Below are positions 40,970 to 51,517 of a stretch of 64,000 nucleotides of DNA, in pieces. This DNA is from Nonomuraea sp. NBC_00507 (GTDB lineage Bacteria; Actinomycetota; Actinomycetes; Streptosporangiales; Streptosporangiaceae): positions 9,920,001 through 9,984,000 of the forward strand of contig NZ_CP107853.1 of NCBI RefSeq assembly GCF_036013525.1, read 5' to 3'. Made by a program: the position numbers and the translations under genes. Position 1 is the first letter of the stretch. Every line of letters begins with the position of its first letter. The notes under the pieces were generated by a model that was given only the letters and a program-made list of their open reading frames with translations, ran no database searches and had not been told where the DNA came from.

Positions 40970-43900
40970 TCAGCTGATCCGGGTGAGCTTCCACTGCTGG
41001 TTGCTGCCGGTTCCGCAGGTGTACTGGATGAGCTGGGCGCCGTCGGCCGTGGAGCCGCCGGGTACGTCCAGGCACTTGCCGCTGTTGACCGAGACGATGC
41101 GGAAGGCGCCGCCGGTGGCGGGTTCGAACGTCCACTTCTGGTTGTTGCCGCTCCAGCATGCCCACTGCTGGATCAGCGCGTTGTCGGCGGTGGAGGCACC
41201 GTTGACGTCCAGGCACTTGTTGCTGTGGGCAGCGGCCAGGGTGAAGGCGCCGCCGCCCGCGTCGGTCGCCTTCCACCGCTGGTTGGCGCCGCCATTGCCG
41301 GGCCACTGAACCACGGCGGCGCCGTCAGCGGTGGAATTCCCGCTGACGTCGGCCACCTTGCTGCTGTGGACGGCGGTCAGCGTGTAGACGCCGCTGTTCA
41401 CCGGGCCGGAGCCGCCGCTGCCGGGGATGCCCACGCCCGGCCCGTCGACCGTGAAGGAGTCCAGGTCGAACGGCGAGTTGACCGGGGACCTGAAAACGGC
41501 GTAAAGGGTCTTCGTGCCACCGGGATCGGTCACGGGTACGGCGGGCAGTGACACGTAGGTGTCCCATCCGCCGGTGCTCGGGACTGTCTGGCCGGCGACG
41601 AGCGGACCGGTGGGTGAACCGCTGCGCAGTTCGATCGAGCCGCCGTTGTTCGCCGGTGAGGAAACCCGGAATGACACGGAAGTGATGTTCTTGAGGTTGA
41701 TCGGGTCGAAGGCGATCCAGTCGTTGTTCGAGACGTCGCCGATGCGCTTGCCGTTCTCGGCTCCGGCCTGGTCGACCACCCGGATCCCGGACGAGCTGGT
41801 GAAGTGTTCGGCCTGCTTGTGCATCGGATGAAGCTTCACATTGGCCGTTCCGACCAGGCCTCCCTTGTCGGTGTACTTCGCCAGCAGCACATGGAAGAAG
41901 TTGGAGGTCGCATCATGGCCGCCGTTGTCGGTGGAGAATGAGCCGGTGCAGCCGTTGACCGTGCTGACGTCGTGGCTGTGCTCGTCATGGCCGATCGCAT
42001 ACAGCACCGAGACCTTGGAACAGTCGATCGCGGTGCCGTCTTCGGGATCGGTGACCTTCACCCGGTAGTTGATCGTGTGGCCGGAGCCGAGGAATCCGCC
42101 GTTGGGCGGCTCCTCGAGCAGGACGCTCGGCTTAGTGTTGCCGACGGTGATGTCGGTGGTCGCCGAGCCGGTCTTGCCGCCGGGGTCGCGGACGGTGAGC
42201 CGCGCCGTGTACGTGCCGTTGGCGTTATAGGTGAAGGTCGGGTTGGCGGCGGTGGAGTCTGTGGTGCCGTTCCCGTCGAAGTCCCAGGCGTAGGTGAGCG
42301 CGTCCCCGTCGGGGTCCGCGGACCCGGCCGAGGAGAAGGCGACCTGCAGCGGCGGCTGCCCGGAATCCGGAGTGGCTGCGATCTTCGCCAGCGGGGAACG
42401 GTTACCGTTGACGTAGTCGACCCGGTAGACGCCGTCGTCGGGGTGGTCCTCGAACCAGCCGATGCCCCAGTCGAGGTAGTACATCGCGCCGTCGGGCCCG
42501 AAGTCCATGTCCATCGGCGAGCGCAGGTTCAAGCCGGGCACAAAGTTGTTGATCTTCAGCAGGTTGCCGCTATCGTCCAGCCGCATCTCGCGGATGTAGT
42601 TGCGACTCCACTCGAAGAAGAACGGCGTCTTGTCGTAGTAGGCGGGGAACTTCCGCTCGGAGGTGCTGGCGGCGTCGTAGTGGTAGAAAGGTCCGCCCAT
42701 CGGCGCGGCTCCGCCGCTGGTCCCCATCTCCGGGTACGGAGAGCCAGCGTGGTAGTCGTACCAGACGGTAGCGGCCTTGGCGGCGGGCAGGGTCTGCAAC
42801 CCCGTGTTGTTGGGCGAGGTGTTGACCGGTGCCGCGCAGTTGAACTTCGGTCCGGACGGCCCGCTGGGGAAGGTGAAGTCGTTGAACGGCGTGTTGGCAC
42901 CGATGCAATAGGGCCAGCCGTAGTTGCCTGGCTCCTTGATCAGGTTCCATTCGACGATGCCTTCCGGACCGCGGTTGGCGTTGGCGGTGCCCGCGTCGGG
43001 CCCGTAGTCCGCGGCAGAGATCCAGCCGGTCACGGGATCCACGTTGAACCGGAACGGGTTGCGCCAGCCCATGGCGTAGATCTCAGGCTTGGTCTTCGCG
43101 GTGCCGGACGGGAACATGTTGCCGCTCGGGATCGTGTAGCCGCCGTTCTCCTCGGGATGGATCCGCAGGATCTTGCCGCGCAGGTCGTTGGTGTTGGCCG
43201 CGGTGCCTTGGGCGTCGAACCGCTCGCGGCCCGGCCGCTCGTCGATCGGGGTGTACCCGTCGGACTCCGACGGTTTGATGTCGTCGCCGACGCCGATGTA
43301 GAGGTTGCCGCCGGGCCCGAACTCGATGTTCCCGCCGCTGTGGCCGGGTTCGGGCGTGCGCCAGCCCGGAATCTCGATGATCTTCTGCTCGCTGGCCATG
43401 TCCAGGGCGGTCCCTGCCGCGTTCAATGTGAATCGGGAGACCCGGACGATCTCAGCGGTGCCGGTGGGCGAGTAGGTGATGTAGATACGTTTGTTGGTGG
43501 TGAAGGCAGGATCGGCGGCGATGCCGAGGACCCCGTCCTCGCCTCCGGTGTAGACGTTCAGCGTCGCCAGCGTGGTGGTCTTGTTCACGCCGCCCTCGCT
43601 GGTGATCATCTTCACCTTGCCGAGGCGTTCGACGTAGAAGACCCGGCCGTCGGCCGCGACGTCCAGGGCCATCGGCTGGGCGGGCTGGTTGTCGAGGGTG
43701 ACCTTCTGGAAGCGGTTCGCAACCGTGCCGCCGCAGGAGCCGGCCTCGGCACCCGCGGCCCATTTCACGCCGCCCAGGATGTGCTGCTGAAACAGCGGCT
43801 CGGAGTAGGACGAGGTCTGGTGTCCCATGGCTGTGGCCCACACCTTCGCGGGCTGACCCTCGCGGCACCACGAGATCGGGTGGTCGTGGCCCATCTTCGA

Positions 43901-44509
43901 TGGGCCGGCGTCATAGGTCGTCTCGTCCGCGGTCACCAGCACGTGGACGTCGCCGCGCAGGTTCTTGTCGAAGTTGTACCACTCCTCGGTGCGCACCCAC
44001 CGGTCCGGCAGCCCTTTCGTCGAGGGGTGGACCTTGTCGGCGACCTTTGCCGTCCCCTGGACGGTGGCCGAGTGCGCGGTCATGTGCGCGCCACCCATCA
44101 CGACCTGGTCCCACCAGGGGAACTGCGACTCGATGTTCATGTCGGTCGTGTTGTGGATGGCGACGATGCCCTTGCCGCTCGCCACGTAGTTCTGGATGCC
44201 CTGGCGCTGGGCGTCGGTGTCCCAGACCATGCCCGAGTTCTGGAACATGATGATGGTGTCGTAGCTGCTCAGGGTGGCCGAGGTGAAGACGTTGGCGTCC
44301 TCGGACAGGTCGAGCTGGAAGTTGTTGTCCGCCGCGAGCTTCTGGAACATCGCGATGCCGGCGGGGATGGAGTCGTGCCGGTAGGCACCGGCGGCCGTCT
44401 TGGTGAACAGCAGCGCCTTGAACAGGGGCGCCGCCGCCTGCGCAGGCAGGACGGGGCTGAACAGGAGGGTCAGGGTGAGGGCGAGGAGGGCGGATAACGT
44501 CTTTCGCAT
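40970..44509 (-). CDS. secreted ThuA / sugar dehydrogenase propeller / PKD / CBM6 / ricin-lectin protein
   Basis: 1179-residue secreted multidomain protein. Signal peptide to about residue 26; ThuA domain about 29-255 (ALLFTKTAAGAYRHDSIPAG, GIVAIHNTTDMNIESQFPWW, MGHQTSSYSEPLF); a GSDH/PQQ-type beta-propeller about 265-690 (DVAADGRVFYVERLGKVKMI, GNLYIGVGDDIKPSESDGYT, EIYAMGWRNPFRFNVDPVTG); a PKD domain about 705-790 (YAWDFDGNGTTDSTAANPTF); an Ig-like stretch; a CBM6-like module about 905-1035; and a ricin-B domain with QxW repeats. It probably oxidises glycans or glucosides outside the cell, feeding the keto-sugar hydrolase gene 68 bp downstream (inference). Confidence 0.88.
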   Translation of the reverse strand: MRKTLSALLALTLTLLFSPVLPAQAAAPLFKALLFTKTAAGAYRHDSIPAGIAMFQKLAADNNFQLDLSEDANVFTSATLSSYDTIIMFQNSGMVWDTDAQRQGIQNYVASGKGIVAIHNTTDMNIESQFPWWDQVVMGGAHMTAHSATVQGTAKVADKVHPSTKGLPDRWVRTEEWYNFDKNLRGDVHVLVTADETTYDAGPSKMGHDHPISWCREGQPAKVWATAMGHQTSSYSEPLFQQHILGGVKWAAGAEAGSCGGTVANRFQKVTLDNQPAQPMALDVAADGRVFYVERLGKVKMITSEGGVNKTTTLATLNVYTGGEDGVLGIAADPAFTTNKRIYITYSPTGTAEIVRVSRFTLNAAGTALDMASEQKIIEIPGWRTPEPGHSGGNIEFGPGGNLYIGVGDDIKPSESDGYTPIDERPGRERFDAQGTAANTNDLRGKILRIHPEENGGYTIPSGNMFPSGTAKTKPEIYAMGWRNPFRFNVDPVTGWISAADYGPDAGTANANRGPEGIVEWNLIKEPGNYGWPYCIGANTPFNDFTFPSGPSGPKFNCAAPVNTSPNNTGLQTLPAAKAATVWYDYHAGSPYPEMGTSGGAAPMGGPFYHYDAASTSERKFPAYYDKTPFFFEWSRNYIREMRLDDSGNLLKINNFVPGLNLRSPMDMDFGPDGAMYYLDWGIGWFEDHPDDGVYRVDYVNGNRSPLAKIAATPDSGQPPLQVAFSSAGSADPDGDALTYAWDFDGNGTTDSTAANPTFTYNANGTYTARLTVRDPGGKTGSATTDITVGNTKPSVLLEEPPNGGFLGSGHTINYRVKVTDPEDGTAIDCSKVSVLYAIGHDEHSHDVSTVNGCTGSFSTDNGGHDATSNFFHVLLAKYTDKGGLVGTANVKLHPMHKQAEHFTSSSGIRVVDQAGAENGKRIGDVSNNDWIAFDPINLKNITSVSFRVSSPANNGGSIELRSGSPTGPLVAGQTVPSTGGWDTYVSLPAVPVTDPGGTKTLYAVFRSPVNSPFDLDSFTVDGPGVGIPGSGGSGPVNSGVYTLTAVHSSKVADVSGNSTADGAAVVQWPGNGGANQRWKATDAGGGAFTLAAAHSNKCLDVNGASTADNALIQQWACWSGNNQKWTFEPATGGAFRIVSVNSGKCLDVPGGSTADGAQLIQYTCGTGSNQQWKLTRIS

Positions 44510-44532
44510 GGGGGGTGTCCTGTCGGGCTAGA

Positions 44533-44663
44533 GAATCCACTTTCTGGTTGGCGCCGCCGTGGCAGGTCCACAGGACCACCGGTGAGCCTGCGGTGGCGGC
44601 GCCGTTCTTGACATCCAGGCACTTGCCGCCGATGCCGGTGAGCGTGCCGTCGGGATTGACGTG
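44533..44663 (-). pseudogene. orphan ricin-B repeat fragment
   Basis: Right after the GH31 stop the minus strand reads VNPDGTLTGIGGKCLDVKNG, AATAGSPVVLWTCHGGANQK and then loses the motif. This is one trefoil repeat of a ricin-type lectin domain without start or partner, probably left from another gene whose body was deleted, or from unequal recombination between lectin tails of neighbouring genes. Confidence 0.65.
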
Positions 44664-47507
<2,844 letters not shown>

Positions 47508-47560
47508 TTAACGCGGCGTTTCGCCGTAATATAGGGCGGTTTTCGTTACTTGCCCAGACC

Positions 47561-47571
47561 TTTCGCCGAAA
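47561..47571. promoter_or_regulatory. palindrome TTTCGCCGAAA upstream of GH31
   Basis: A perfect 5-1-5 inverted repeat about 200 bp upstream of the GH31 start, in a locally AT-richer region. Its left part TTTCGCCG is repeated at 47519-47526. It could be an operator for the glycosidase transcript. Weak, position-based evidence. Confidence 0.3.
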
Positions 47572-47639
47572 ATCAATGAAAGCTATAGATGGTTGAAGAC
47601 AAAACAACAGCTGTTACGCAGAGACTCAGCACTGTCACT

Positions 47640-47880
47640 ATGTGCACACGCTGTAGCCGCTCGCCGAATTGGGCCTTGAAAGCTCGTTCTTGCGCTGATA
47701 GCAAAGATTTTGCTCATATCTAAGCAAGGCCCTCACGATCACCCCACCGGTCCCATCGATGCCCAGTTCTTCCAAGCGATCCACGACGTTGAACTGCGGA
47801 GCTCTGGCACCTCCAGTCCCCGGGCAGCCTCCCGCGCAGGTACGAACCAACTGCGCACCCCCACGAGAGGCGGTTAGACG
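47640..47880. other. gap without recognised gene
   Basis: The minus strand carries an open frame ending RLEELGIDGTGGVIVRALLR, then YEQNLCYQRKNELS and a short tail. The first part has protein-like character, but no family is recognised and its upstream part is antisense to a binding-protein remnant. I see no promoter or RNA gene. Confidence 0.25.
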
Positions 47881-48020
47881 GTGAACAACAAGCTCGTTGG
47901 CGCGGCCAGACTCGGCCTCGCCGCCAGGCTCACCCTTGCCGGCTGCGGCTCCGGGACCAAAACCGGTGGTGAGACCGCCGCCGGCGAAGGCCGGCAGGTG
48001 ACGCTGAAGATGGCCGCCGG
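47881..48020 (+). pseudogene. substrate-binding lipoprotein N-terminal remnant
   Basis: GTG 47881 opens VNNKLVGAARLGLAARLTLA followed by GCGSGTKTGGETAAGEGRQV and TLKM, a lipoprotein signal with a Cys-containing lipobox-like LAGC and the first strand of a family 1 sugar-binding protein. Coding character is lost after about 45 codons; the frame stays open only because it is antisense to other GC-rich sequence. Confidence 0.5.
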
Positions 48021-48119
48021 TGTTGATCTCGGACCACTTGGGTTCCTGGAAGGGGTAGGAGCTGGCATCGCCGGATCCGTACGGCTGCCACCTGCCCACA
48101 CGCCGTGCCCTCCTGGAGG

Positions 48120-48240
48120 TTTTGACATGAGAAAGTGGCGCGCCGCACAGGACCGGCACGTCCAGACGGCGCGCCGTGTCGAGAACCTCGGGCAACACGA
48201 CGGGGGTGACGAGGTTGCCCGCTTCCGCGGCGACGGCGTT
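48120..48240 (-). pseudogene. KDPG-aldolase-type fragment
   Basis: Just after the dehydratase stop the minus strand reads AVAAEAGNLVTPVVLPEVLD and TARRLDVPVLCGA. This matches the central GAxFLVTPxxxPEVLxxARxxGVPVLCGxxTPTE part of KDPG/KDPGal aldolases (Eda/DgoA type). The schiff-base lysine region downstream is gone, replaced by unrelated sequence, and the start is missing. DgoD-type dehydratases and these aldolases act in consecutive steps, so this is the ruin of the next pathway gene. Confidence 0.55.
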
Positions 48241-48255
48241 CCTGGCGTAGCAGGT

Positions 48256-49401
48256 CTACCACTCGGCGAAGCTCCCGTCGGCATGCCGCCACACCGCGTT
48301 GCGCCACCGGTGCCCGAGCTCCGCGGCACGTCGTACCGCATCCTCGTCGACCGAAATACCCAGCCCCGGCGCGACGGGCCGATCGACGTAGCCATCGCTG
48401 AAGGCGAACACGGCCGGGTCCACCAGGTAATCGAGCAGATCGTTGCCGGTGCTGTAGGGGATGCCCAGGCTCTGCTCCTGGATGAGGAAGTTGGGCACCG
48501 CGAAGTCGATCTGAAGGCTCGCGGCCAGCGCGATCGGCCCCAGCGGGCAGTGCGGCGCCAGGGCCACGTCGTAGGTCTCGGCGGCGGCGGCGATGCGGCG
48601 TACCTCGGAGATGCCGCCCGCGTGCGACAGGTCCGGTTGCGCGACGGCGATCCCCGTGGTCAGCACGTCACGGAAGTCCCAGCGCGAATACAGCCGTTCG
48701 CCTGCCGCGATGGGGATCGAAGTGGACTCTGTGACGTGGCGCAGGTCACGGGAGAACTCTGGAAGTACGGGCTCTTCGACGAACAGCGGCAGGAGCGGTT
48801 CGAGCAGCGGCAGGATCCGGCGCGCGGCCGCACTGGTGAAGCGGCCGTGGAAGTCCAGTGCGATGTCCACTTCGTCGCCGACGGCTTCGCGGAGCACGGA
48901 GAGGCGGTCGACGATGGCGCGGGTTTCGGCCGCCCCGGGCACCGGTGGCAGCGCACTGGACACGTTGCATTTGACGGCGGTGAACCCGGCATCGACCTTT
49001 GCCCGAGCGTCGTCGGCCAAGTCGTCCGGGGTGTCGCCGCCAATCCAGGTGTACATCCGAACCCGCTGGCGCACCGGCCCGCCGAGCAACTCGTGCACGG
49101 GCACCTCGTGGTACTTGCCCTTGATGTCCCACAACGCCTGATCGATGCCGGCGAGGGCACTGGACAGCACCGGGCCGCCCCGGTAAAAGCCGCCCTTGGC
49201 GAGCACCTGCCAGTGCTCCTCGATGTGCAGCGGATTCTTGGCGATCAGAAGTTCCATGAGCGTGGCCACTGCGGCCTGGACGGTCTCGGCGCGGCCCTCC
49301 ACGATCGGCTCGCCCCAGCCGGTGATGCCCTCGTCGGTGTCGACGCGCAGGAACAGCCAGCGAGGGGGCACCAGGAACGTCTCAAAGCCGACGATCTTCA
49401 T
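48256..49401 (-). CDS. dgoD: galactonate-type sugar-acid dehydratase (enolase superfamily)
   Basis: 381 residues, the length of D-galactonate dehydratase. It begins MKIVGFETFLVPPRWLFLRV. The mandelate-racemase-subgroup metal and catalytic residues are visible: ALDFHGRF (Asp and His), FVEEPVLPEF (Glu), AAGERLYSRWDF (Glu) and APHCPLGPIALAASLQ (His), in the order and spacing of DgoD. It removes water from a sugar acid to give a 2-keto-3-deoxy acid. Its ATG overlaps the stop of the ROK regulator (ATGA). The linked uronate-dehydrogenase-like gene and aldolase debris fit a uronate/aldonate route; galactonate itself is the family default, not proven. Confidence 0.85.
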   Translation of the reverse strand: MKIVGFETFLVPPRWLFLRVDTDEGITGWGEPIVEGRAETVQAAVATLMELLIAKNPLHIEEHWQVLAKGGFYRGGPVLSSALAGIDQALWDIKGKYHEVPVHELLGGPVRQRVRMYTWIGGDTPDDLADDARAKVDAGFTAVKCNVSSALPPVPGAAETRAIVDRLSVLREAVGDEVDIALDFHGRFTSAAARRILPLLEPLLPLFVEEPVLPEFSRDLRHVTESTSIPIAAGERLYSRWDFRDVLTTGIAVAQPDLSHAGGISEVRRIAAAAETYDVALAPHCPLGPIALAASLQIDFAVPNFLIQEQSLGIPYSTGNDLLDYLVDPAVFAFSDGYVDRPVAPGLGISVDEDAVRRAAELGHRWRNAVWRHADGSFAEW

Positions 49402-50609
49402 ACGGGGGTCCTTTCGGTGGCCAGGAGGGCGGCTGCCAGGCTGCCGGCTTCGCGCAGCACCAGCGCGGCGCCGCCGCGGGCGCCCGCGCGTGCGCCGAGG
49501 TCGAGTTGGGCGGCGACGATGTCGACGTCGCGGACCGGGGTCATCGCGTGCCTGCGCAGGCTGGCGCGCATGGGATCCAGCAGCCGGTCACCAGCAAGGG
49601 AGAGCTCTCCGCCGATGATGATGCGTTCGGGGTTGAGCAGGTTGCACAGGTTAGCCAGCACGCGCCCGACGATCTGGCCGACATCGGCGATGACGCCCAG
49701 GCAAGCGCGGTCACCAGTGGCGATGGCCGCTTGCAAGTCTTCGGTCGTGGCGTCGGGGCCGAGGTGGACACGTAGCGCGTGGAGCACGGCGGGGATCGCG
49801 GCGTACTGCACCAGGCAGCCCCGGTTGCCGCAGGGGCAGGCGGGACCATCGAAGTCGACGGAGACGTGTCCGAGCTCCCCCGCGCCGCCCCACGCGCCCC
49901 GGTGCAGCTTGCCGTCGAAGAACAGACCGGTGCCGATCCCGGAGGACAGTCCTATGTAGAACACGTGCTTCGCATCTCGGCCGACGCCCCAGGTGACCTC
50001 GGCGACGGCTTCCAGCCGGGTGTTGTTCTCCACGAGTACCGGTGCCGTCAGGCGCCTGCCGAACTCCTCGGCCACGTTGACTCCGGCCCACGCCTGGCCT
50101 GGCAAGGACGGTCCGACCACGCCGGTGCCACGTTCTATCTGTCCGGGCACGCCCGCGCCGACACCGATCAGCCTTCGGTGGTCCTGTCCCGCGTCCTCCA
50201 GAAGCGTGTCAAGCAGGTCGAGTCCGACGGCCAGACGCTGCTGCCAGGTGCTGTCGGCCGGTACGGCCCGGCCGACATCGGCGACCGGTGTGCCGGCCAG
50301 GTCGGTGAGGTGGCCCCAGACATGGCGCAGGGTGAAGTCCAGGCCGGCGGCGCTCCCGGCCGCGGGGTTGACCGCCAGGAAGCCGCGGGCACGCCCATCG
50401 ACGCCCGGGTACGGGTGCTCATCGTGCTCGACGATCAGTTGATTCGTCAAAAGTTCGGAGGTGATGGTGGAAACCGATGTCCGCGACAAGCCCGACAAAC
50501 GTGCCAGCTCAGCACGGTGGCTTGGGCCACGCTCCAGCAACAGAGCAACGATGGCCTCCTGATTCGTTCGCCGCAGAGACTGAAGTGATCCACCACTAGG
50601 CATCGTCAT
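49398..50609 (-). CDS. ROK-family transcriptional repressor
   Basis: 403 residues. The N-terminal helix-turn-helix (HRAELARLSGLSRTSVSTIT) precedes a ROK sugar-kinase-like domain: VLVENNTRLEAVAEVTWGVG, FYIGLSSGIGTGLFFDGKLH, GELGHVSVDFDGPACPCGNR (the ExGH plus CxCGxxGC zinc motif), and NPERIIIGGELSL. ATG 50609 follows AAGGTAGG; the longer frame from 50660 has no support. It is coupled to the dehydratase gene and divergent from the uronate-dehydrogenase/importer operon. It likely binds the palindrome at 50644-50658 and responds to a sugar or sugar acid. Confidence 0.9.
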   Translation of the reverse strand: MTMPSGGSLQSLRRTNQEAIVALLLERGPSHRAELARLSGLSRTSVSTITSELLTNQLIVEHDEHPYPGVDGRARGFLAVNPAAGSAAGLDFTLRHVWGHLTDLAGTPVADVGRAVPADSTWQQRLAVGLDLLDTLLEDAGQDHRRLIGVGAGVPGQIERGTGVVGPSLPGQAWAGVNVAEEFGRRLTAPVLVENNTRLEAVAEVTWGVGRDAKHVFYIGLSSGIGTGLFFDGKLHRGAWGGAGELGHVSVDFDGPACPCGNRGCLVQYAAIPAVLHALRVHLGPDATTEDLQAAIATGDRACLGVIADVGQIVGRVLANLCNLLNPERIIIGGELSLAGDRLLDPMRASLRRHAMTPVRDVDIVAAQLDLGARAGARGGAALVLREAGSLAAALLATERTPV

Positions 50610-50643
50610 GGCGCCTACCTTAGCTCCTCGACGCCCAATCTGC

Positions 50644-50658
50644 GTCAAGACTCTTGAC
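50644..50658. promoter_or_regulatory. operator palindrome GTCAAGACTCTTGAC
   Basis: A perfect 7-1-7 palindrome in the divergent region between the ROK gene and the uronate-dehydrogenase operon. Its right arm overlaps the TTGACA -35 box of the plus-strand promoter, so binding would block transcription. Confidence 0.65.
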
Positions 50659-50682
50659 ATACATGCGCGATCGAAAAAGAAT
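50654..50682 (+). promoter_or_regulatory. sigma-70-type promoter for the uronate/sugar importer operon
   Basis: TTGACA at 50654-50659, a 17-bp spacer, and AAGAAT at 50677-50682 (4 of 6 matches to TATAAT). The -35 box overlaps the right arm of the palindrome at 50644-50658. Confidence 0.55.
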
Positions 50683-50722
50683 ACCGGTCCAAGAGATGAC
50701 GCATGTGTTACCGGAGGGGACC

Positions 50723-51517
50723 TTGGCCGCTCATGCTGAGACCCGCCCCACGGTGGTGGTCACCGGCGGGCTGGGCCGGGTGGCGCAGCTGATCCGTCCC
50801 GCGCTGGCATCTCGCTATCGCCTCCGTCTGCTCGACCGGGAGGCGTACACCGCCGAGGACTACGTCCGAGCGGATCTCACCGAACCGGGTGCCGCCATCG
50901 AGGCGCTACACGGTGCGGCGGCTCTGGTGCACCTGGCCGGGTCGGCCAATCCACGCATCGGCTGGGATCAGGCGTACCGGGCCAACATCGTCAGCACTCA
51001 GTGGCTCCTGGACGCTGCCGCAGCCACGGGAGTGCCTCGCGTGGTGCTGGCCAGCTCCGTGCACGCCATCGGAGAGTACAACCGCGCGCAGTACCGGCCG
51101 GTCCCACACGACGTTCCTCCGTGGCCGTGTTGCCCGTACGGATTGAGCAAGGTGGTGATCGAGACGCTGGGCCGCCATCACGCCGAGTCGACCGGCGCCA
51201 GCGTGATCTGCCTGCGACTGGGCCTGGTCGGCTGGCCGCTGGTGGAGGAACGGCATCTGGGCATGTGGCTGTCTGATGGCGACGCCGTCCAGCTGTTCGA
51301 GGCAGCCCTGACCGCTCCTGTCCCCTACGGGGTTTACACCGGCGTATCCGCCAACTCCCGCCATCACTGGGACATTACTCGAGCTCGCGATGAGTTGGGC
51401 TACCACCCCCGCGACGACAGCGAATCACAAGCCGTCGGTGCCGGCCCTCCGACCGAGGTGCTGTGCCGGCTGTTCGACGAGACCGAAAACACCATCCCTG
51501 GAGGGGGAGTCCGATGA
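50723..51517 (+). CDS. NAD-dependent sugar dehydrogenase/epimerase, uronate dehydrogenase-like
   Basis: 264-residue short-chain/extended Rossmann protein. VVVTGGLGRVAQLIRPAL is the NAD-binding GxxGxxG motif, ALVHLAGSANP the second NAD strand, LASSVHAIGEY the Ser of the triad, and YGLSKVVIETLGRHHAE the YxxxK. Length and the SSVHAIGEY context fit uronate dehydrogenase, which oxidises galacturonate or glucuronate to the aldaro-lactone. I chose the TTG at 50723 because GGAGGGG stands five to nine bases upstream; an ATG at 50696 would leave only about 10 nt of leader behind the predicted promoter. It heads an operon with a sugar importer, and its stop overlaps the next start. Confidence 0.75.
   Translation: MAAHAETRPTVVVTGGLGRVAQLIRPALASRYRLRLLDREAYTAEDYVRADLTEPGAAIEALHGAAALVHLAGSANPRIGWDQAYRANIVSTQWLLDAAAATGVPRVVLASSVHAIGEYNRAQYRPVPHDVPPWPCCPYGLSKVVIETLGRHHAESTGASVICLRLGLVGWPLVEERHLGMWLSDGDAVQLFEAALTAPVPYGVYTGVSANSRHHWDITRARDELGYHPRDDSESQAVGAGPPTEVLCRLFDETENTIPGGGVR

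Noticed and set aside
41972..44497. 841-residue plus-strand open frame
   Set aside because: Antisense of the ThuA-propeller protein, Val/Gly/Arg-rich, no motif.
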